A stretch of 64,000 bases of DNA, taken from positions 124,001 to 188,000 of the forward strand of contig CP104974.1 of assembly GCA_025452255.1 (NCBI GenBank). Reading direction: 5' to 3'. Positions 30,842 through 42,652 of this stretch are shown in pieces. Under the pieces are notes generated by a model. It did not search any database. It worked only from the letters and a program-made list of their open reading frames with translations, and was not told where the DNA came from. This DNA comes from Devosia sp. A8/3-2. Its GTDB lineage: Bacteria > Pseudomonadota > Alphaproteobacteria > Rhizobiales > Devosiaceae. Both the position numbers and the translations under genes were made by a program. The number at the start of each line of letters is the position of its first letter. Positions within the stretch are counted from its first letter, which is position 1.

Positions 30842-31613
30842 TTGCCCCTCAGAACTTCGTCGACGAAACGCAGATTGCCGGCGGTCAGGCCCGCATCGAC
30901 CGTCAATGTCGTGCCGGTGATGCCTGAAGCGGCATCCGAGCACAAGAAGACGGCCGCATTGGCCACTTCCTGCGGCAGGACCATGCGGCCCAAGGGATAG
31001 TGCGGCAGAACATTGTCGAGGACGGTTGGGTCGGCGGCCGAGCGATGGTCCCGGGCGGGGGTGCGGACCGAGCCGGGGCAGATGGCGTTGGCGCGGATGC
31101 CTTGGGCGCCGCGTTCGACGGCCAAAGCGCGGGCATAGGCGATGAGGCCCGCCTTGGCGGCGGAATAGGCCGGATTGCCGAAATGGGCGAGGCCGTTGAC
31201 GGAAGAGATGAAGACCGAGCTGCCCGCGCCGCGCTGCGCCATGGCTGTGACGATGGGGTCGGTCATGGCATAGGCGCCATTCAGATTAATGGCGATTTCG
31301 GAGGCCCAGACATCGTCGTCGAGATGTTCGAGGGATTCGGCGCAGGTGAAGCCGGCATTGGAGACGACCGCGTCGGGCGCCGTGTTCGGCAATGTAGCTG
31401 TTGATGGCGGCTCGGGTGCCCTTGGGGTCGGCCAGTTCAGAACAGCACCCGGCCGGCGAGGTCGAGCCCGGCCAGCAGGTCCGCATCATGATCGGCGCCG
31501 ATGACATTGGCACCGGCCGCGCGGAATCCGGCGACCATGGAACGGCCAATGCCGCCGCCGGCGCCTGATATCAGCACGGTCTTGCCGTCGAGACGAAAGG
31601 GGGAAGCGCTCAT
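30838..31613 (-). CDS. Short-chain dehydrogenase/reductase
   Basis: About 258 residues. The Rossmann opening is LDGKTVLISGAGGGIGRSM (TGxxxGxG-type, with SGAGGGIG). NAG of VVSNAGFT and the catalytic set SSVNGLAHFGNPAYSAAKAG (Ser, Tyr, Lys) follow. The C-terminal part reads AICPGSVRTPARDH and SGITGTTLTVDAGLTAG. Indels lie near 31440 and 31385. It is translationally coupled to the DSD1-like enzyme downstream (ATGA) and follows RidA by 4 bp. It probably oxidises or reduces a hydroxy/keto intermediate of the same pathway; cofactor and substrate are not known. Confidence 0.87.
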
Positions 31614-31617
31614 GGCG

Positions 31618-32001
31618 TTAGGGTCCCTTATAGGCGACGCAATCGATTTCGACCTTGCAGTCCACCATCATATGGCTCTGCACGCAGGCGCGGGCGGGCG
31701 GATGCTCGCCGAAATAGCTCTTATAGATGGCGTTAAAGCTCCAGAAATCGCGCGGATCATCGAGCCAGACGCCGCAGCGCACGACATGTTCGAGCCCGAA
31801 CCCGGCTTCCTCGAGAATGGCGATGATGTTCTTTATGGTCGCATGGGTCTGCTCGACAATGCCGCCATGGATGATCTCGCCATCCTTCATGGCGACTCGG
31901 CCGGAGACATAGAGCCAGCCGCCCGCCTCTACGGCCCGGGCGAAAGGCAGGTTCTGGCCGCCGGCCCCGGACTTTTCCGCACCATAACGTTTGATCGGCA
32001 T
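31618..32001 (-). CDS. RidA-family (YjgF/YER057c/UK114) deaminase
   Basis: Intact, 127 residues. PFARAVEAGGWLYVSGRVAM is the family beta-strand region, and NIIAILEEAGFGLEHVVRCG is the helix. ARACVQSHMMVDCKVEIDCV contains the usual C-terminal motif, but the conserved catalytic Arg of RidA proper (near R105 in the P-x-R-x-x-V motif) appears as PPARACVQ. RidA hydrolyses reactive enamine/imine intermediates released by PLP dehydratases, which fits the DSD1-like PLP enzyme two genes downstream. First gene of the leftward operon, divergent from the M81 gene across a 198-bp promoter region. Confidence 0.88.
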   Translation of the reverse strand: MPIKRYGAEKSGAGGQNLPFARAVEAGGWLYVSGRVAMKDGEIIHGGIVEQTHATIKNIIAILEEAGFGLEHVVRCGVWLDDPRDFWSFNAIYKSYFGEHPPARACVQSHMMVDCKVEIDCVAYKGP

Positions 32002-32199
32002 GAGGAGGCTCCCTTGCTGGATTTTCTGAAAGGCAATTTCACTGCCAGCGACCATATCGCCGTAAATCGGGCAATTCTCGTGTAAAATGACAGCACGAAT
32101 GTAAATTTCTTACGTGATTGCTGGTTATGCCTTGTGCTAGCTTGGCATGACAGCGCCCCGGTGGGGATGCTCTTTTTATTGTCATTTTGCGAGTTCCAA

Positions 32200-33659
32200 G
32201 TGCGCGTCTTCACCGCCGCCCCGGCCACCGAGACCAATACGTTTTCGCCCATAGCGATCGACAGGCGCGCTTTCGAGGCATCGCTTTATGCCAAGCCGGG
32301 CGAGCATCCGGCGACCCCTACCCTGTGCAGTGCCCCGATCACGGTGGGCCGCGAGGTCTGCGCGCAGCTGGGCTGGACGCTGATCGAGGGTAGCGCCAGC
32401 TGGGCCGATCCGGCGGGGCTGGTGGCGCGTACGACCTATGAGGATTTGCGCGACGAAATCCTCGAGCAATTGCAGGGCGGCCATGCCGGTGGATGGCGTG
32501 GTGCTGGGCCTGCATGGCGCCATGGTGGCGCAGGGCTATGACGATGTCGAAGGGGACCTGCTCGCGCGGGTGCGCGAGATTGTGGGGCCGGATGTGCTGG
32601 TCTGTGCCGAGCTTGATCCGCATAGCCATCTCACCGCCAAGCGGGTTGCGGCGGCGAACTTCTTCGTGGTGTTCAAGGAATTTCCCCATATCGATTTCGT
32701 CGATCGGGCGCGCGATCTGTGGTCGATTGCGGTGCGTACGCTCAAGGGCGAGATTAAGCCGGTGATGAGCGTGTTCTGATTGCCGGATGATCGATGTGTT
32801 CCCCACCTCCAAGGAGCCGATGCGCAGCTTTGTGGACCGGCTCTATGGGCTGGAAAAAAGCGAGGCAGGTGTGCTGTCGCTCTCGGTGGTGCATGGTTTT
32901 ATGGCGGGTGACGTGCCGGAAATGGGCACCAAGGTGATCGCGGTGACCGATAGCCGGCCGGACATTGGCGCGGCGCTGGCGGAAAAGCTGGGGCGCGAGC
33001 TGTTTGCCATGCGTGGCACCTTCATGGTCGCCCAAGTGGATGAGCATGTGGCGGTGGATGTGGCTATTGCCGCGACCAAGGGGCCGGTGGTGATCGCCGA
33101 TGTGTGGGACAATCCGGGCGGCGGGCCCGCAGGTGACGCTACTGTGATCCTGGGCGAGCTGATTGCGCGGGGCGTGACCGACGTGGCAGTGGGCACGATC
33201 TGGGACCCGATTGCCGTGCAGATCTGCATGGCGGCGGGCGAAGGGGCGGAAATCGCGCTGCGCTTCGGGGCCAAATCGGCGCCGGAGACGGGCCTGCCGA
33301 TCGATAAGATTGTGTTGGTGCGGAAGCTCGTGCCCAATGCCGAGATGCGGTTTGGCGAGAGTTTTGCGCCGTTTGGCGATGCGGCCTGGATCAGCTTTGA
33401 CGGGATCGATGTGATCCTCAATTCGACGCGGGCGCAGAGCTTTGATCCGAGCCTGTTTTCGGCCATGGGGATCGAGCCGACATCGTGGAAGATCTTGCTG
33501 ATCAAATCGACCAACCATTTCTACGACTCGTTCTCGTGGATTGCGTCGGAGATTGTCTATTGCTCGGCGGGCAAGCCTTATCCGAATAGCCCGGCGACGA
33601 CGCCCTATCGCAAAGCGCGGCGGGATATTTGGCCGATGGTGGAGAACCCTTGGGGGTAA
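32200..33659 (+). CDS. M81-family metallopeptidase (MlrC-like), copy 1
   Basis: About 486 residues. Starts RVFTAAPATETNTFSP, the conserved MlrC opening with Glu and Thr. Metal-site candidates are VVLGLHGAMV and VCAELDPHSHL (Asp-x-His). The C-terminal domain begins near IKPVMSVF and shows VVIADVWDNPGGGPAGDATV, the Asp/Gly-rich MlrC C-terminal motif, and ILIKSTNHFYDSF. MlrC of Sphingomonas degrades linearised microcystin; most homologues have unknown small-peptide or amide substrates. Indels lie near 32480 and 32777. GTG 32200 is the likely start. It is divergent from RidA, and a second M81 gene lies at 44344. Confidence 0.85.
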
Positions 33660-33664
33660 GGCTT

Positions 33665-33817
33665 TTTCCCTTCTCCCCTTGAGGGAGAAGGTGCCGCGGA
33701 GCGGCGGATGAGGGGTATCTTCCTGCACTTCTGGCATGGGATAACGCAGAACCCCTCACCCTGTCATTTCTGCTGAACGCAGAAATGCCGTCCCTCTCCC
33801 TCAAGGGGAGAGGGGAA
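33665..33817. repeat. Composite intergenic repeat with two hairpins between convergent genes
   Basis: CTTCTCCC-CTTGA-GGGAGAAG (33670-33690) and CCCTCTCCCTCAAGGGGAGA (from 33792) are members of the CTCTCCC class. Between them GATGAGGGGT (near 33708) and ACCCCTCACC (near 33752) are complementary, so the whole stretch can fold into one long stem. It lies between the stops of M81 (33659) and GH20 (33824) and may serve as a two-way terminator. Confidence 0.7.
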
Positions 33818-33823
33818 GAAAGA

Positions 33824-35839
33824 TCACTCCTCAGACCAATTGCCGTACATGATCGGCATCAGGCCGACCAAGGCGCTGAAGCGGTTCCAGCTTTTGCGCT
33901 CCGGCAAGGTCCAGCCAGCTTCGGCGACGGCGGAGAGGCGGGGGAAGACCAAGCGGTCGAAGATGGCGCGGTCGGTCATGGACTCGCTCCAGATGCAGGC
34001 TTGAATGCCCAGCAGGTGCTTGAGCTGGTTCTCGGTCCAGCCTTCGCGCGACTCGAATTCATAGGTTTCTGGGGCCCGGACCAGCCGGCCCAACCGGCGC
34101 CGGGTTCGGCCCGAGCACGGCCATTGGCCATATCGAGATAATAGCGCTGGCCGGGGGAGACGACCATGTCATAGCCGCGCTCGGCCGGGGCCGCGTTGAT
34201 CTCGACATTGCGCCAGCCGATCAGGAAGGTCTTGGATTTGTCGACCATGTCGCCATGGCCCGCTTCTTCCCAGCCGCCGGTAATGGCGCCCTTGGAGGCG
34301 ATGATTTCGTGCACGCGGCGGATGAATTCGGACTGCAGGAGCGCGGTGGGCGAGCCCTCGATTTCGTCGGCGCCGTGGTGATTGCCCAGCACGTTGAGCT
34401 GGGCTTCGTGCTTCTTGCGCAAAGCCGGGCCGCCAAGCTTTTCGATCATGTCCAGCGCCAAAGGCGAGCCGGACCGAGCGGCGAGCGGGACTTCGTCGGC
34501 GCCCAGATGGAAGATGCCGGCAGGGAACAGCTCGAGCACTTCGTCGATCACCTTTTCCATGAAGGTGTAGACCGGCTCATAGGCGGGGTTGAGGCTGTTA
34601 TTGGGGAAGCCCTGCACCGATTGATATTCGCCGATCTCGTTGGGATCGCGCAATTGCAGGAGGGATTGCAGCACGGCGTAGGAATGGCCGGGCACGTCGA
34701 TTTCGGGGATCACAGTGATGGCAAGGCTATCGGCCGGGGCCACGATTTCGCGCACGACTTCCTTGGAATAATAGCCGCCGGTGGGCTGGGGGCCGGAACC
34801 TAAGAGGGGCGGCAGGGCCTTGCCGTGGCCGCGCCAGCGCCGATTTCGGTCAGTTCGGGATAAGCGTCGATCTCAAGACGCCGGGCTTCGTCTTCGCTGA
34901 GGTGCCAATGGAATTTGTTGAGCTTGTTCCGGGCCATGAGCTTGATGAGGCGGCTGACTTCAGCCCCGGTGTAGAATTGCCGGGCAACGTCTAGATGGCA
35001 GCCGCGATAAGTAAAGCCGGGCTCGTCGGTAATGGTGCCGCCGGTGGGGAAGAGGAACGTCTGCGGATAGAGTTTTGCGCCGCGCAGGATGTGGCCCAGC
35101 GTGACCGAGCCATAGAACATGCCCCGGCGGGTGGTGGCCGAGACGGTAGCGGCATTGTCGGCGAAGCTGACTTCATAGGCTTCAGCGCCCGGGCCTGCCT
35201 TATGCTCGATCTTGACCGGCATGCCGGCTTCCGAGGCGGGGCGGACGATGGCTTCGACGGGGAAGAGATCGGCGACGAGGGTCGCGAAGGCCGTGGCGGC
35301 CTTGGTGGCGTCGTCGCCCTGCGGCTGCAGATCGAAGCCGGGTGGGACGATGCGGGCGCCGGTGGTGGCGACCGATTTGGGCCGGGGGATGATCGAGACG
35401 GGGACCGGCGCCTTGGCGGGCACCTTGAATTTCATGGCGCCCTTGAGCAGCGGGGAATTGTGGCCCTTGCCCCGGGTGGGGGCGGTGGGCAGGGTGATGA
35501 TGGTGCCGTCGGAGAGGGCAACATAGCCCGAATTGGCGCCGTCGCTCCAATGGCGCAGGCCATAGGAGAGGCCGCGCGCAATCGCTTTCCAAGTTTCGCC
35601 CGGCTCCAGCACGAAACCATCGGGCGGGGCGATCAGGGTGTGGTTGGAGAGGCGCTTGAGCAGCTTGCCGTTTTCGAGGGTGGCGTGCGGATCGATACGG
35701 GCGGGGCCGGAAAAGCCCGTGGTGAAATCCTTGAGCGGGGCATCGCCATTATTGGTGAGCTCGATGCCATAGGCGAGGCTTTCGCCTTCGCCGGCAGGGG
35801 TCCAGTGGTTACGAGCGACAAAGAATGGCCGGCAGTCAT
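33824..35839 (-). CDS. Glycoside hydrolase family 20 beta-N-acetylhexosaminidase
   Basis: About 672 residues. An N-terminal carbohydrate-binding-like domain (YGIELTNNGDAPLKDFTTGF) is followed by the GH20b domain (VSIIPRPKSVATTGARIV). The GH20 barrel then starts EPGFTYRGCHLDVARQFYTG. Catalytic pair: FHLGADEVPLAARSG, the Asp-Glu of substrate-assisted GH20 enzymes. Also NKFHWHLSEDEARRLEID and VIPEIDVPGHSYAVLQ. The end is ERKSWNRFSALVGLM. It removes terminal GlcNAc or GalNAc from chitooligosaccharides, glycans or muropeptides. No signal peptide was identified, so the substrate may arrive through the adjacent ABC transporter. Indels lie near 35800, 34790 and 34100. It is 35 bp downstream of the RpiR gene. 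Confidence 0.88.
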
Positions 35840-35874
35840 GGCATTATCCCGATGGCAAGGAGTGGAAGGAAAGC

Positions 35875-36741
35875 TCAGTCCCCGAGAGGCTGAGCGTCGT
35901 CGCCGTCACGATTGACGACGAGCTGATGCTTGATGCGCCGCATGCTGGCGACGGCTGTGGGGCCCGGGCGGGTGGCGACCGTCTGGGCCAGCACGTCGAC
36001 CGTGGCGAGAAAGGCGTAACGACCGGGCGTGGGGCGCAGGATATCGGTATTTTCATGCCAGTTGACCGGCAACAGGATGTCGGATTGGGCCGAGACCATG
36101 GAGGATGAGCGGGTGACCACGATCCGGGTCAGGCCATATTCACCGGCGACGGTGAGCGTCTTGGCCAGTTGGGCATTATTGCCTGAAAGCGAGAAGGCGA
36201 CGATGACGGTGCCGGGCGGGGCGGAGGCCGCGCGCATCATCTGCAATTGGTGATCTTCGGTGGAGGCGACCCGAAGACCCGGGCGGAACAGCCGCGTCTC
36301 GATTTCGCCGGCCATCATCGAGGAGGCGCCGCCCGAGCCGAAGGCCAGCACGAAATTGGACTTGGCAATGGCTTCCCCGGCGCGTTCCACGGCGGCGAAA
36401 TCGAGATGCTCGAAGGTTTCGTAGATGATGGACTGGATGCCGTTGACGACGCCCCGGGCGATCTCGCGCACATTGGAGGGGCTGGCGGCGGGCGACATAT
36501 AGCGCTGCCCGACGAAACGGGACTGGGCCAGGCGCACCTTGAAATCGGCGTAGCTGTCGCAGCCGAGGCGCCGGCAGAAACGGGTGACCGTGGGCGGGGA
36601 GACATCGGCCTGCGCGGCCAGATCGACGATGGACATTTTGAGCACGCTGTCGACATCGGCGAGCACGATCTCGGTCAGAGCACGCTCCGACCGCGTGAAC
36701 GCGTCCTTTTCGGTCTGCAACAGACCGACGATATCCAACAT
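35875..36741 (-). CDS. MurR/RpiR-family transcriptional regulator
   Basis: Intact, 288 residues. The N-terminal HTH_6 domain reads MSIVDLAAQADVSPPTVTRF followed by CRRLGCDSYADFKVRL, which is family typical. The C-terminal SIS (phosphosugar-binding) domain starts near residue 130 with FVLAFGSGGASSMMAGEIE and continues VIVAFSLSGNNAQLAKTLTV. RpiR proteins sense sugar phosphates such as MurNAc-6-P, GlcNAc-6-P or related ligands. Placed between the ATPase gene and GH20 in one direction, it is the probable regulator of this amino-sugar set. ATG 36741 gives the standard N-terminus. Confidence 0.92.
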   Translation of the reverse strand: MLDIVGLLQTEKDAFTRSERALTEIVLADVDSVLKMSIVDLAAQADVSPPTVTRFCRRLGCDSYADFKVRLAQSRFVGQRYMSPAASPSNVREIARGVVNGIQSIIYETFEHLDFAAVERAGEAIAKSNFVLAFGSGGASSMMAGEIETRLFRPGLRVASTEDHQLQMMRAASAPPGTVIVAFSLSGNNAQLAKTLTVAGEYGLTRIVVTRSSSMVSAQSDILLPVNWHENTDILRPTPGRYAFLATVDVLAQTVATRPGPTAVASMRRIKHQLVVNRDGDDAQPLGD

Positions 36742-36769
36742 GCTGCTCTCCCCGACTGCGAAAAGGCCC

Positions 36770-37845
<1,076 letters not shown>

Positions 37846-37941
37846 GGCGTTGCGTCTCCGGGCGGCGGGGCGGTTCCCGCGGGCGGTCGAATGGATATTT
37901 GGGATGGCCGCCGCCCGAAGGCGACGGCCGAACTTTCAGGC

Positions 37942-39165
37942 TTACTTGTACTGCTCGAGTTCGCCGGCGGCCGTGGTGAGGGCAGCGGCGGGCTCGGCGG
38001 CGCCGGTCACCACCGACTGCACCATTTCGATCATCACGTTCTGCAGGCCGACATAATCGGTCAGCAGCGGCTCGGGACCACCGAATTCGATGCCGTCGAG
38101 GAAGGGCGCCCAGTTCGGATCCTTGGCCAGCAATTCGCTGGTCTGCGGCTCGATCGGACGCAGCGGGGTCAGGCCACGGGCCATTTCTGGCAGCCCATTG
38201 GCGTTCGCCCGAGGTCAGATATTTGGCAAGGCTGGTGGCCTGCTCTTCAACGCCCGAGCCCTTGAATACGGCCAGCGAGTCGGTGATCAGCAGGGTGCCG
38301 GGACCCTTGGCGGAGGGGCCGAGCGGCAGCGGGGCGACGCCCCATTTCATGCCGGCTTCGGTGGCGAGGATACCGGCATTGGGCGAAGCGTGGATCATGC
38401 CCAGCGTGCCGTCGAGCCAGATGGCGCGCACTTCGTTTTGCTCGTAGGCGGTCGGGCCCTCTTCGGAATAGGCCGAGATGTCCTTGAGCGCGGTGAGAGC
38501 TTCCGGGTTTTGCGGGCTGTCGAGCACGATATTGCCATCGGCATCGATGACTGGCCGTCATTGGTGTAAACCCAATGGAGGAACTGGTGCATGGTGTTGT
38601 CAAAGGTCTTGGCGACCACACCGAACCCGTCAAAATCGGTATTGTCCTCGATCTGCTTGGCGAAGGCGATCTCTTCTTCCCGAGTCTTGGGCGGAACTTC
38701 CGGATCGAGCCCGGCAGCCTCGAAGACGTCCTTGTTCCAGAACAGGGCCTTGGTGGAGAATGCCACCGGAACGCCCCATTGAGTGCCGTCGAAAGTGACG
38801 GTATCGGGCACGTAATTGTAGTAGCCGGCCTTTTCCTCATCGCTCATCGGCACGGGCACGATGAGATCGTTGAGGGCGAACTGCTTGAGGGTGCGCGAGC
38901 CGACATAGGCCAGCGCGACGGGTGTGCCGGCAGCGGCCAGCGTGGTCACCTTGTCCCGGCACTGGCCCCAGCCCACGACTTCGGGCACGACCTTGAAGCC
39001 CGGATTTTCGGCTTCCCATTCCTTGAAATAGTCGGCGTAGCCTGCAGTGAGTTCGTCACCGCAGTTGATGAAGCTGATTTCCTTGACGTCTGGGCAGAAT
39101 GAAGCGGGTGCCGAGGCCGCGAGGGCCAGCAGCGACACCGCGATTAGGCCGGTCGTTTTTTGCAC
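37942..39165 (-). CDS. Sugar ABC transporter substrate-binding protein
   Basis: About 408 residues, family 1 extracellular solute-binding protein. Signal peptide MQKTTGLIAVSLLALAASAP. Core motifs: DYFKEWEAENPGFKVVPEVV, YVGSRTLKQFALNDLIVPVP, VPVAFSTKALFWNKDVFEAA. The second half includes GKFNDN-type strands such as LGMIHASPNAGILATEAGMK, followed by WGVAPLPLG. Indels lie near 38555 and 38200. GTG 39165 is the start, with GGGAGA upstream. It binds the sugar in the periplasm and delivers it to the permeases. With GH20 and RpiR nearby, a GlcNAc-containing oligosaccharide is the likeliest ligand, which is inference. Confidence 0.88.
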
Positions 39166-39276
39166 TTTGTAGTCTCCCTTGTTGCACGCCCCGAAGAGCG
39201 CCTTCCCTCGGAGCAGGACCGAAATCCCGCTCCAAACTATTCGGCTCGGCGGACCCTTCTTCCGCCCGACCTTCCC

Positions 39277-40227
39277 CTATTGCTTCACGGCACCGGCGGT
39301 GAGGCCGGCAACGAGATAGCGCTGCAGGAACACGATGACGATCATGACCGGCAGAATTCCGACGAAACTGGCCGCCATCAACTCGTTCCACTGCACTTCC
39401 TGCTTGCCGAAAAAGGCGAAGAGCCCAACCGGCAGCGGCATGAATTCGGTTCTGGAGTTGAAGGTCAGCGCGAAGATGAATTGCTGGGCGTAGGCGCCGA
39501 TGAAAGTCATGATGGCGACCACGACGATGCCGGGCATGGCGAGCGGCAGGATGACCCGGCGCAGGGTGTAGAGGCGCGAGGCACCATCGACCCGAGCGGC
39601 CTCGTCCAGCTCGCGCGGAATGCGCAGCATATAGGTGCGCAACAGCCAGATGGATGATGGGATGAGGAAGGCCGCGCCCGGCACGATCATGGCCCAATAG
39701 GTATTGAGCAGGCCCAGCTGGCGCATCAGGCGGAACAGCGGGATGAGCAGCACGGCGCCCGAGAACATATTGACGGCGAGGAACCCGCCCAGCATCAGCC
39801 CGGACCCGGCAAACTGGAAGCGGGCAAAGGCATAGGCCGCTGGCACCACGATGATGACGACGATCAGCGTCACCACTGAGGAGATGAAGAAGGAATTGAA
39901 GATGTGCATGCCCAGCATAGGCACCGATTGCCACATCTGGAAATAGGCATCGAACGAGCCGTTCTGTGGGATGAAATTGTAGGGCGTCGAGAACAGCTGG
40001 CTCAGCGGCTTGAGCGAGACCGAGAACCCTTCGATGAAGGGGGCCAGCACGAAGAACAGGAACACCGCCATGCCGGCATAGAGGGCGGCGACCTCGTACC
40101 ACTTATAGCGGTCGATCATGGCCTTGGTGGAGCGGGCGCGCTTCTTGGTCGTCACGGTGACCATGGCATCGGCGCTGGCCGCCAATGGATTGGCGCCGGT
40201 TGGCAAAGTGGCCCTTGCGTCACTCAT
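39277..40227 (-). CDS. Sugar ABC transporter permease (MalG type)
   Basis: Intact, 316 residues. A cytoplasmic N-terminus of about 50 residues is followed by six helices, the first being VAALYAGMAVFLFFVLAPFI. The ATPase-contacting EAA loop reads PRELDEAARVDGASRLYTLR followed by RVILPLAMPG. Two later helices end with MIVIVFLQRYLVAG. ATG 40227 overlaps the stop of the MalF-type permease by four bases (ATGA). Belongs to the carbohydrate-uptake-1 family and works with the ATPase at 36770 and the binding protein at 37942. Confidence 0.93.
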   Translation of the reverse strand: MSDARATLPTGANPLAASADAMVTVTTKKRARSTKAMIDRYKWYEVAALYAGMAVFLFFVLAPFIEGFSVSLKPLSQLFSTPYNFIPQNGSFDAYFQMWQSVPMLGMHIFNSFFISSVVTLIVVIIVVPAAYAFARFQFAGSGLMLGGFLAVNMFSGAVLLIPLFRLMRQLGLLNTYWAMIVPGAAFLIPSSIWLLRTYMLRIPRELDEAARVDGASRLYTLRRVILPLAMPGIVVVAIMTFIGAYAQQFIFALTFNSRTEFMPLPVGLFAFFGKQEVQWNELMAASFVGILPVMIVIVFLQRYLVAGLTAGAVKQ

Positions 40228-41112
40228 TTGGCTTCTCCCTGCGAGAGCTTGCGGACGGCGCGGAAGTAGACGAGGCAGAAGATCGACACGAAGATGCAGA
40301 TCACCACGGCGCGGGCGGCGCCCTCGCCATATTTGCGGGAGCCTATGGCAGTCTTGTAGGTGTCGATGATCATGGTGGTGGTGGAGCCGGACGGGCCGCC
40401 CCGGGTCAGGATCCAGATGATGTCGAAGGAATTGAAGGTGGCGATCAGGCTGAGCAGGCTCATGGTCAGCATGGCCGGCATCATCAAAGGCAGGGTGATG
40501 CGGCGGAAGCGATAGAATCGGCCGGCGCCATCGGTCCAGGCGGCCTCGTAAAGATCCTTGGGAATGGATTGCATGGCGGCCAGCAGATAGATGGTGACCA
40601 TGGGCACCCCGATCCACACATCGGTGACGATGGTGGCCCAGAAGGCCGAGTTACCCTGCGCCAGGATCGGCCACGGCTTGCTGATGATGCCGAAATTCTG
40701 CAACAGGCCCGAAATCATGCCGAACTGGCCATTATACATCCAGCCCCACATGAAAATGCCGATCGCCATGGGCACGATCCGAGGCGGCATGGTGAGGATG
40801 CGGAACAGGGTCTGGCCGGGAATGGCGGCATTGAGCAGGGTGGCGCCCAAAGTGCCGATGATCATCTTGGTGGCGACCGAGAAGAAGGTCCAGATGAAGG
40901 TGCGCAGGATGACTTCGGTGAAATTGCCGGCGCCGAAAATGCGCTGGTAATTGGCCCAGCCAACGAAATCATAGGTCGGGCGGAGGGCCGCATTGGTGAA
41001 GCTGAGCACGATCGTGTCAGAACAGCGGATAGGCGACGATGATCAGGATGTAGATGAGGGCGGGAGCCAGTAAGGCCAGAGCGAAGAGGGAAGCGCTGCG
41101 AGTACCGGTCAT
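40224..41112 (-). CDS. Sugar ABC transporter permease (MalF type)
   Basis: About 296 residues with six helices, the first being LFALALLAPALIYILIIVAYP (partly cited). FTNAALRPTYDFVGWANYQR is the typical periplasmic stretch, and the EAA loop is PKDLYEAAWTDGAGRFYRFR. One indel near 41015 separates AYPLF from DTIVLSFTNAAL. It pairs with the MalG-type permease (ATGA overlap) and lies 11 bp downstream of the oxidoreductase gene. Confidence 0.9.
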
Positions 41113-41123
41113 CTCCCTGCTCC

Positions 41124-42278
41124 TCAGCTCGCTCGGCCTAAAGCCGCATCGAATTGTTGCCAGATGGGCGTCATGTCCACGACCGATCTGGTCGCCATCG
41201 CCTTGTCCATCGAGAGCGCCAACAGGCCCGCCTCCAGCGCGTCGGTGACCGAGACCGGCAGGGGGCGCCATCCACGATATGCTTGAGAATATCTTCGGCC
41301 ATCTGCTCGTCGGCGCCATAATGCTGGCTGAGGCCGCTGGTCTTGTAGGTCGTGTCGACGAGGCGCTCGGACGTGCGCGAGTCCGTGACGCGCAGGAAAT
41401 TGCGGATGAAATCGCCTTCGGCCATGCCCTTGGCTCCCATCACTGCGAAGCGCCGGAAATCGTCAGGCACGTTCAGATTGGTATGAAAGGTCAGCGCGGC
41501 GCCGCTCTCATATTGCACCATTGCGGTCTGGAAATCGATGATATCGCCATCGCTGTCGAACACCTTATCGCTACCCTGCCAGCCGGAGGGTTTGCGATGG
41601 TAGACTTCCATGTCGTTGATGCCAGTAACCCGGGGGGCATTCTTGGGCACAAAGGTGCGGCGACCGCCGAAGCTGGAGACATATTTAGGACGGCAGCCCA
41701 TCACGCCACTATAAAGATCGAGATCGTGGCAGCATTTTTCGAGCATGAAGCTGCCCGAATATTTCTCGTAGCGACGCCAGTCGCGCATGAAGAAGGCGCC
41801 ATGATAGGGCGGGATATGCTCTGAGGCCTCGATGGAGGTGATATCGCCCAACTGGCCTTCTGCCCGGGCCTTGCGCAGGTCCACATAGAGCGGGGCATAG
41901 CGCAGCACGAGGCCAACCATCAGATTGTCCGAGCCGTATTGGGCAATCAGCTCGGCCAGCGCCATGGTGTCTTCTGACTGAGGTGACCACCGGCTTTTCA
42001 GTGAAAATCTTGAGGCCGCGCTCCAGCCCGATGCGGATATGGCCGAGATGGAGATGATTGGGCGAGCCGACCATCAACAGATCGAGCTGCTCGCTATCGA
42101 GCATGGCCTCGAGGCTATCATATTGCTTGCCGACCTTGACGCCGTGTTCGGCGGCATAAGGCAGGCCGGCCGGGGCAGGATCGACATAGCCGACGATAGA
42201 AAAATCGTCGCGCGCCACGGAGAACACCTGCGCCAGATATCCCAGACGATAGCCCAGACCGATAATGCCAACCCGCAT
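41124..42278 (-). CDS. Gfo/Idh/MocA-family oxidoreductase
   Basis: About 385 residues. NAD(P)-binding Rossmann part: MRVGIIGLGYRLGYLAQVFS. The conserved sugar-binding motif EKPV is seen in LKIFTEKPVVTS, followed by LVLRYAPLYVDLRKA. The catalytic region has SGSFMLEKCCHDLDLYSGVM, where the His of KCCHDLD corresponds to the HxxD motif. The C-terminus reads WQQFDAALGRAS. Indels lie near 41970 and 41265. The enzymes oxidise or isomerise sugars and sugar derivatives. It is the first gene of the leftward sugar operon and probably acts on the imported sugar; the cofactor is likely NAD(P). Confidence 0.87.
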
Positions 42279-42652
42279 AGATACTCGCCCATCCTGTTCC
42301 CGCCATTCTCTGTTGGACTGGTCGGGTTTTCTGTAAACTATTTTCAAGATTAGGATTGATCCGAACAGGATGTCAACACGAATCCGACACATCCACAATA
42401 CCAATCTAGGCCGCAGGCGAGCCTGCCCAAAGCAGCGCCATTCTGCTGAAAACCTGAGCGATTTCGCTGATTTTTCCGTAGCTTTCGCTGTGGACAAGCA
42501 CGCCAGAAAAAGGCAGCATGCTCGGATTGGTATCTATGTACGTGCCTCAAAAGGCAGTCCGCACAGACATCAGAAATGAAAATTTATAACAGAGTCAGGC
42601 AGGATCCCCGGCAATTGCCGCAGCGGCTTGCCTGAGGCCCCGGGAGAGCCAG
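42279..42652. promoter_or_regulatory. 374-bp divergent regulatory region
   Basis: Lies between the leftward sugar operon and the rightward NTF2-like gene. It contains no convincing gene. ATACCAAT (42398-42405) and ATTGGTAT (42526-42533) are an inverted pair 120 bp apart, a spacing that would allow repression by looping. A purine-rich site (GGGAGA) precedes the ATG at 42653. No sigma-factor box could be assigned with certainty. Confidence 0.4.

Noticed and set aside
33660-33823. Possible CRISPR-like repeat
   Set aside because: Only two palindromic units with unequal spacing and no array; they fit interspersed hairpin repeats.
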